From the NCBI GenBank assembly GCA_030635465.1, contig DAOVYU010000056.1, forward strand, positions 1 through 6,670: DNA of 6,670 bases. Reading direction: 5' to 3'. The position numbers were made by a program, and so were the translations under genes. Origin of the DNA: Bacteroidales bacterium (lineage in GTDB: Bacteria > Bacteroidota > Bacteroidia > Bacteroidales > JAADJA01). Within the stretch, counting starts at the first letter, position 1, and each line of letters opens with the position of its first letter. This document shows positions 6,449 to 6,670 of this stretch, piece by piece. The notes beneath the pieces were generated by a model. The model saw nothing but the letters and a program-made list of their open reading frames with translations. It did no database searches and was not told the origin of the DNA.

Positions 6449-6670
6449 AATCAAATGAAACTCCCCGCCGCAGAGCAGCGGGGTATCCTGACGGAATTTA
6501 TTTGTTGATTCGCCCTAAAGGGCGGTGAATAAAGCCCATGTGATCCCTCGACAAAAGCTCGGGATCAATTCGACTAACAAATTTCTCCTTAGGAGTCCTT
6601 CGGACAATTCACTACGTTTTTAAAATTTGAGTCTCATTGATTCAAGGATGAGCTGACTAGAAAGTCCGCT
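6449..6670. other. Non-coding tail with hairpins, no supported gene
   Basis: No reading frame here is long enough or familiar enough to call. After the hairpin cluster (6463-6605) the last 65 bases show no structure that I can interpret. A minus-strand frame entering from the right edge and ending at a TAA near 6620 has only about 16 codons, too few to judge. The GC-rich runs at 6463-6483 and 6511-6524 contrast with the AT-rich protease gene. Confidence 0.5.
6463..6605. repeat. REP-like cluster of short hairpins
   Basis: Hairpin 1 is CCCCGCCGC (6463-6471), loop AGA, GCAGCGGGG (6475-6483), nine pairs with one C-A mismatch. Hairpin 2 is CGCCC-TAAA-GGGCG (6511-6524). Hairpin 3 is TGATCCC (6541-6547) with GGGATCA (6561-6567); its TCCCTCGAC...GCTCGGGAT wording recalls a repeat common in many bacterial genomes. 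Two adjoining small ones are CTCCTTAGGAG (6585-6595) and GTCCTTCGGAC (6595-6605). CCCCGCCGC-AGA hairpins followed by GTAT resemble Bacteroidota REP-like elements mobilised by RAYT/IS200-type transposases, as I remember them. No transposase is in the window. Hairpin 1 begins 15 bases after the protease stop and may also act as a transcript 3'-end stem, but no T-run follows it directly. Confidence 0.55.

Noticed and set aside
6620..6670. Minus-strand reading entering from the right edge and ending in TAA
   Set aside because: Only about 16 codons are visible and no family motif is recognisable.
1..6670. CRISPR array, tRNA, rRNA, toxin-antitoxin pair or defence cassette
   Set aside because: I found no regularly spaced direct repeats, no cloverleaf-like gene and no matching protein motifs; the GxxExxY and helicase pieces are remnants, not a system.

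Overview
The window looks like chromosomal DNA of a low-GC member of the Bacteroidota. The main evidence is a large secreted protease whose reading frame ends in a type IX secretion (T9SS, Por) sorting domain. Supporting signs are the lack of Shine-Dalgarno sites before the start codons, a TTTG/TAnnTTTG promoter of the Bacteroidota type, and Bacteroidota-like GxxExxY and REP-like sequences. I cannot name a genus.

Layout. (1) Positions 1-505, minus strand, hold two abutting gene remnants. One is an SF3-type helicase (D5/P4 phage-plasmid primase family) that runs off the left edge. The other is a GxxExxY-family gene broken by an internal TAG and then cut off. (2) Positions 517-582 hold a degenerate inverted repeat of the CTTTGCG...CCTTTGCG type, directly behind the HD gene. 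(3) Positions 585-2428, minus strand, form a probable two-gene unit: an isocitrate/isopropylmalate-type dehydrogenase followed by a small HD-domain-like protein. A weak terminator-like hairpin with eight Ts lies between them. (4) Positions 2429-2818 are a 390-base AT-rich divergent intergenic region with a good candidate promoter for the dehydrogenase, a weaker one for the protease, and several palindromes. (5) Positions 2819-6448, plus strand, are one long S8 (subtilisin-like) protease reading frame. It is interrupted by a single in-frame TAG at 5936-5938 that separates the catalytic part from the end of a MAM-like domain and the T9SS sorting domain. (6) Positions 6449-6670 hold no gene I can support but contain a cluster of small GC-rich hairpins resembling a REP-like element.

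How the parts relate. The dehydrogenase and HD protein are adjacent and co-directional, which suggests linked metabolic roles, but no other tricarboxylic-acid or leucine/lysine pathway gene is present to fix the substrate. The protease should be exported by Sec and then T9SS, but as written the in-frame stop removes its sorting signal. The left end is a graveyard of mobile-element-associated genes.

The points most worth a second look are the amber codon inside the protease, the chimeric junction of two decayed genes at the left, and the HD protein that lacks the His of its HD pair. I see no CRISPR array, tRNA, rRNA or complete transposase, and no convincing new defence system.
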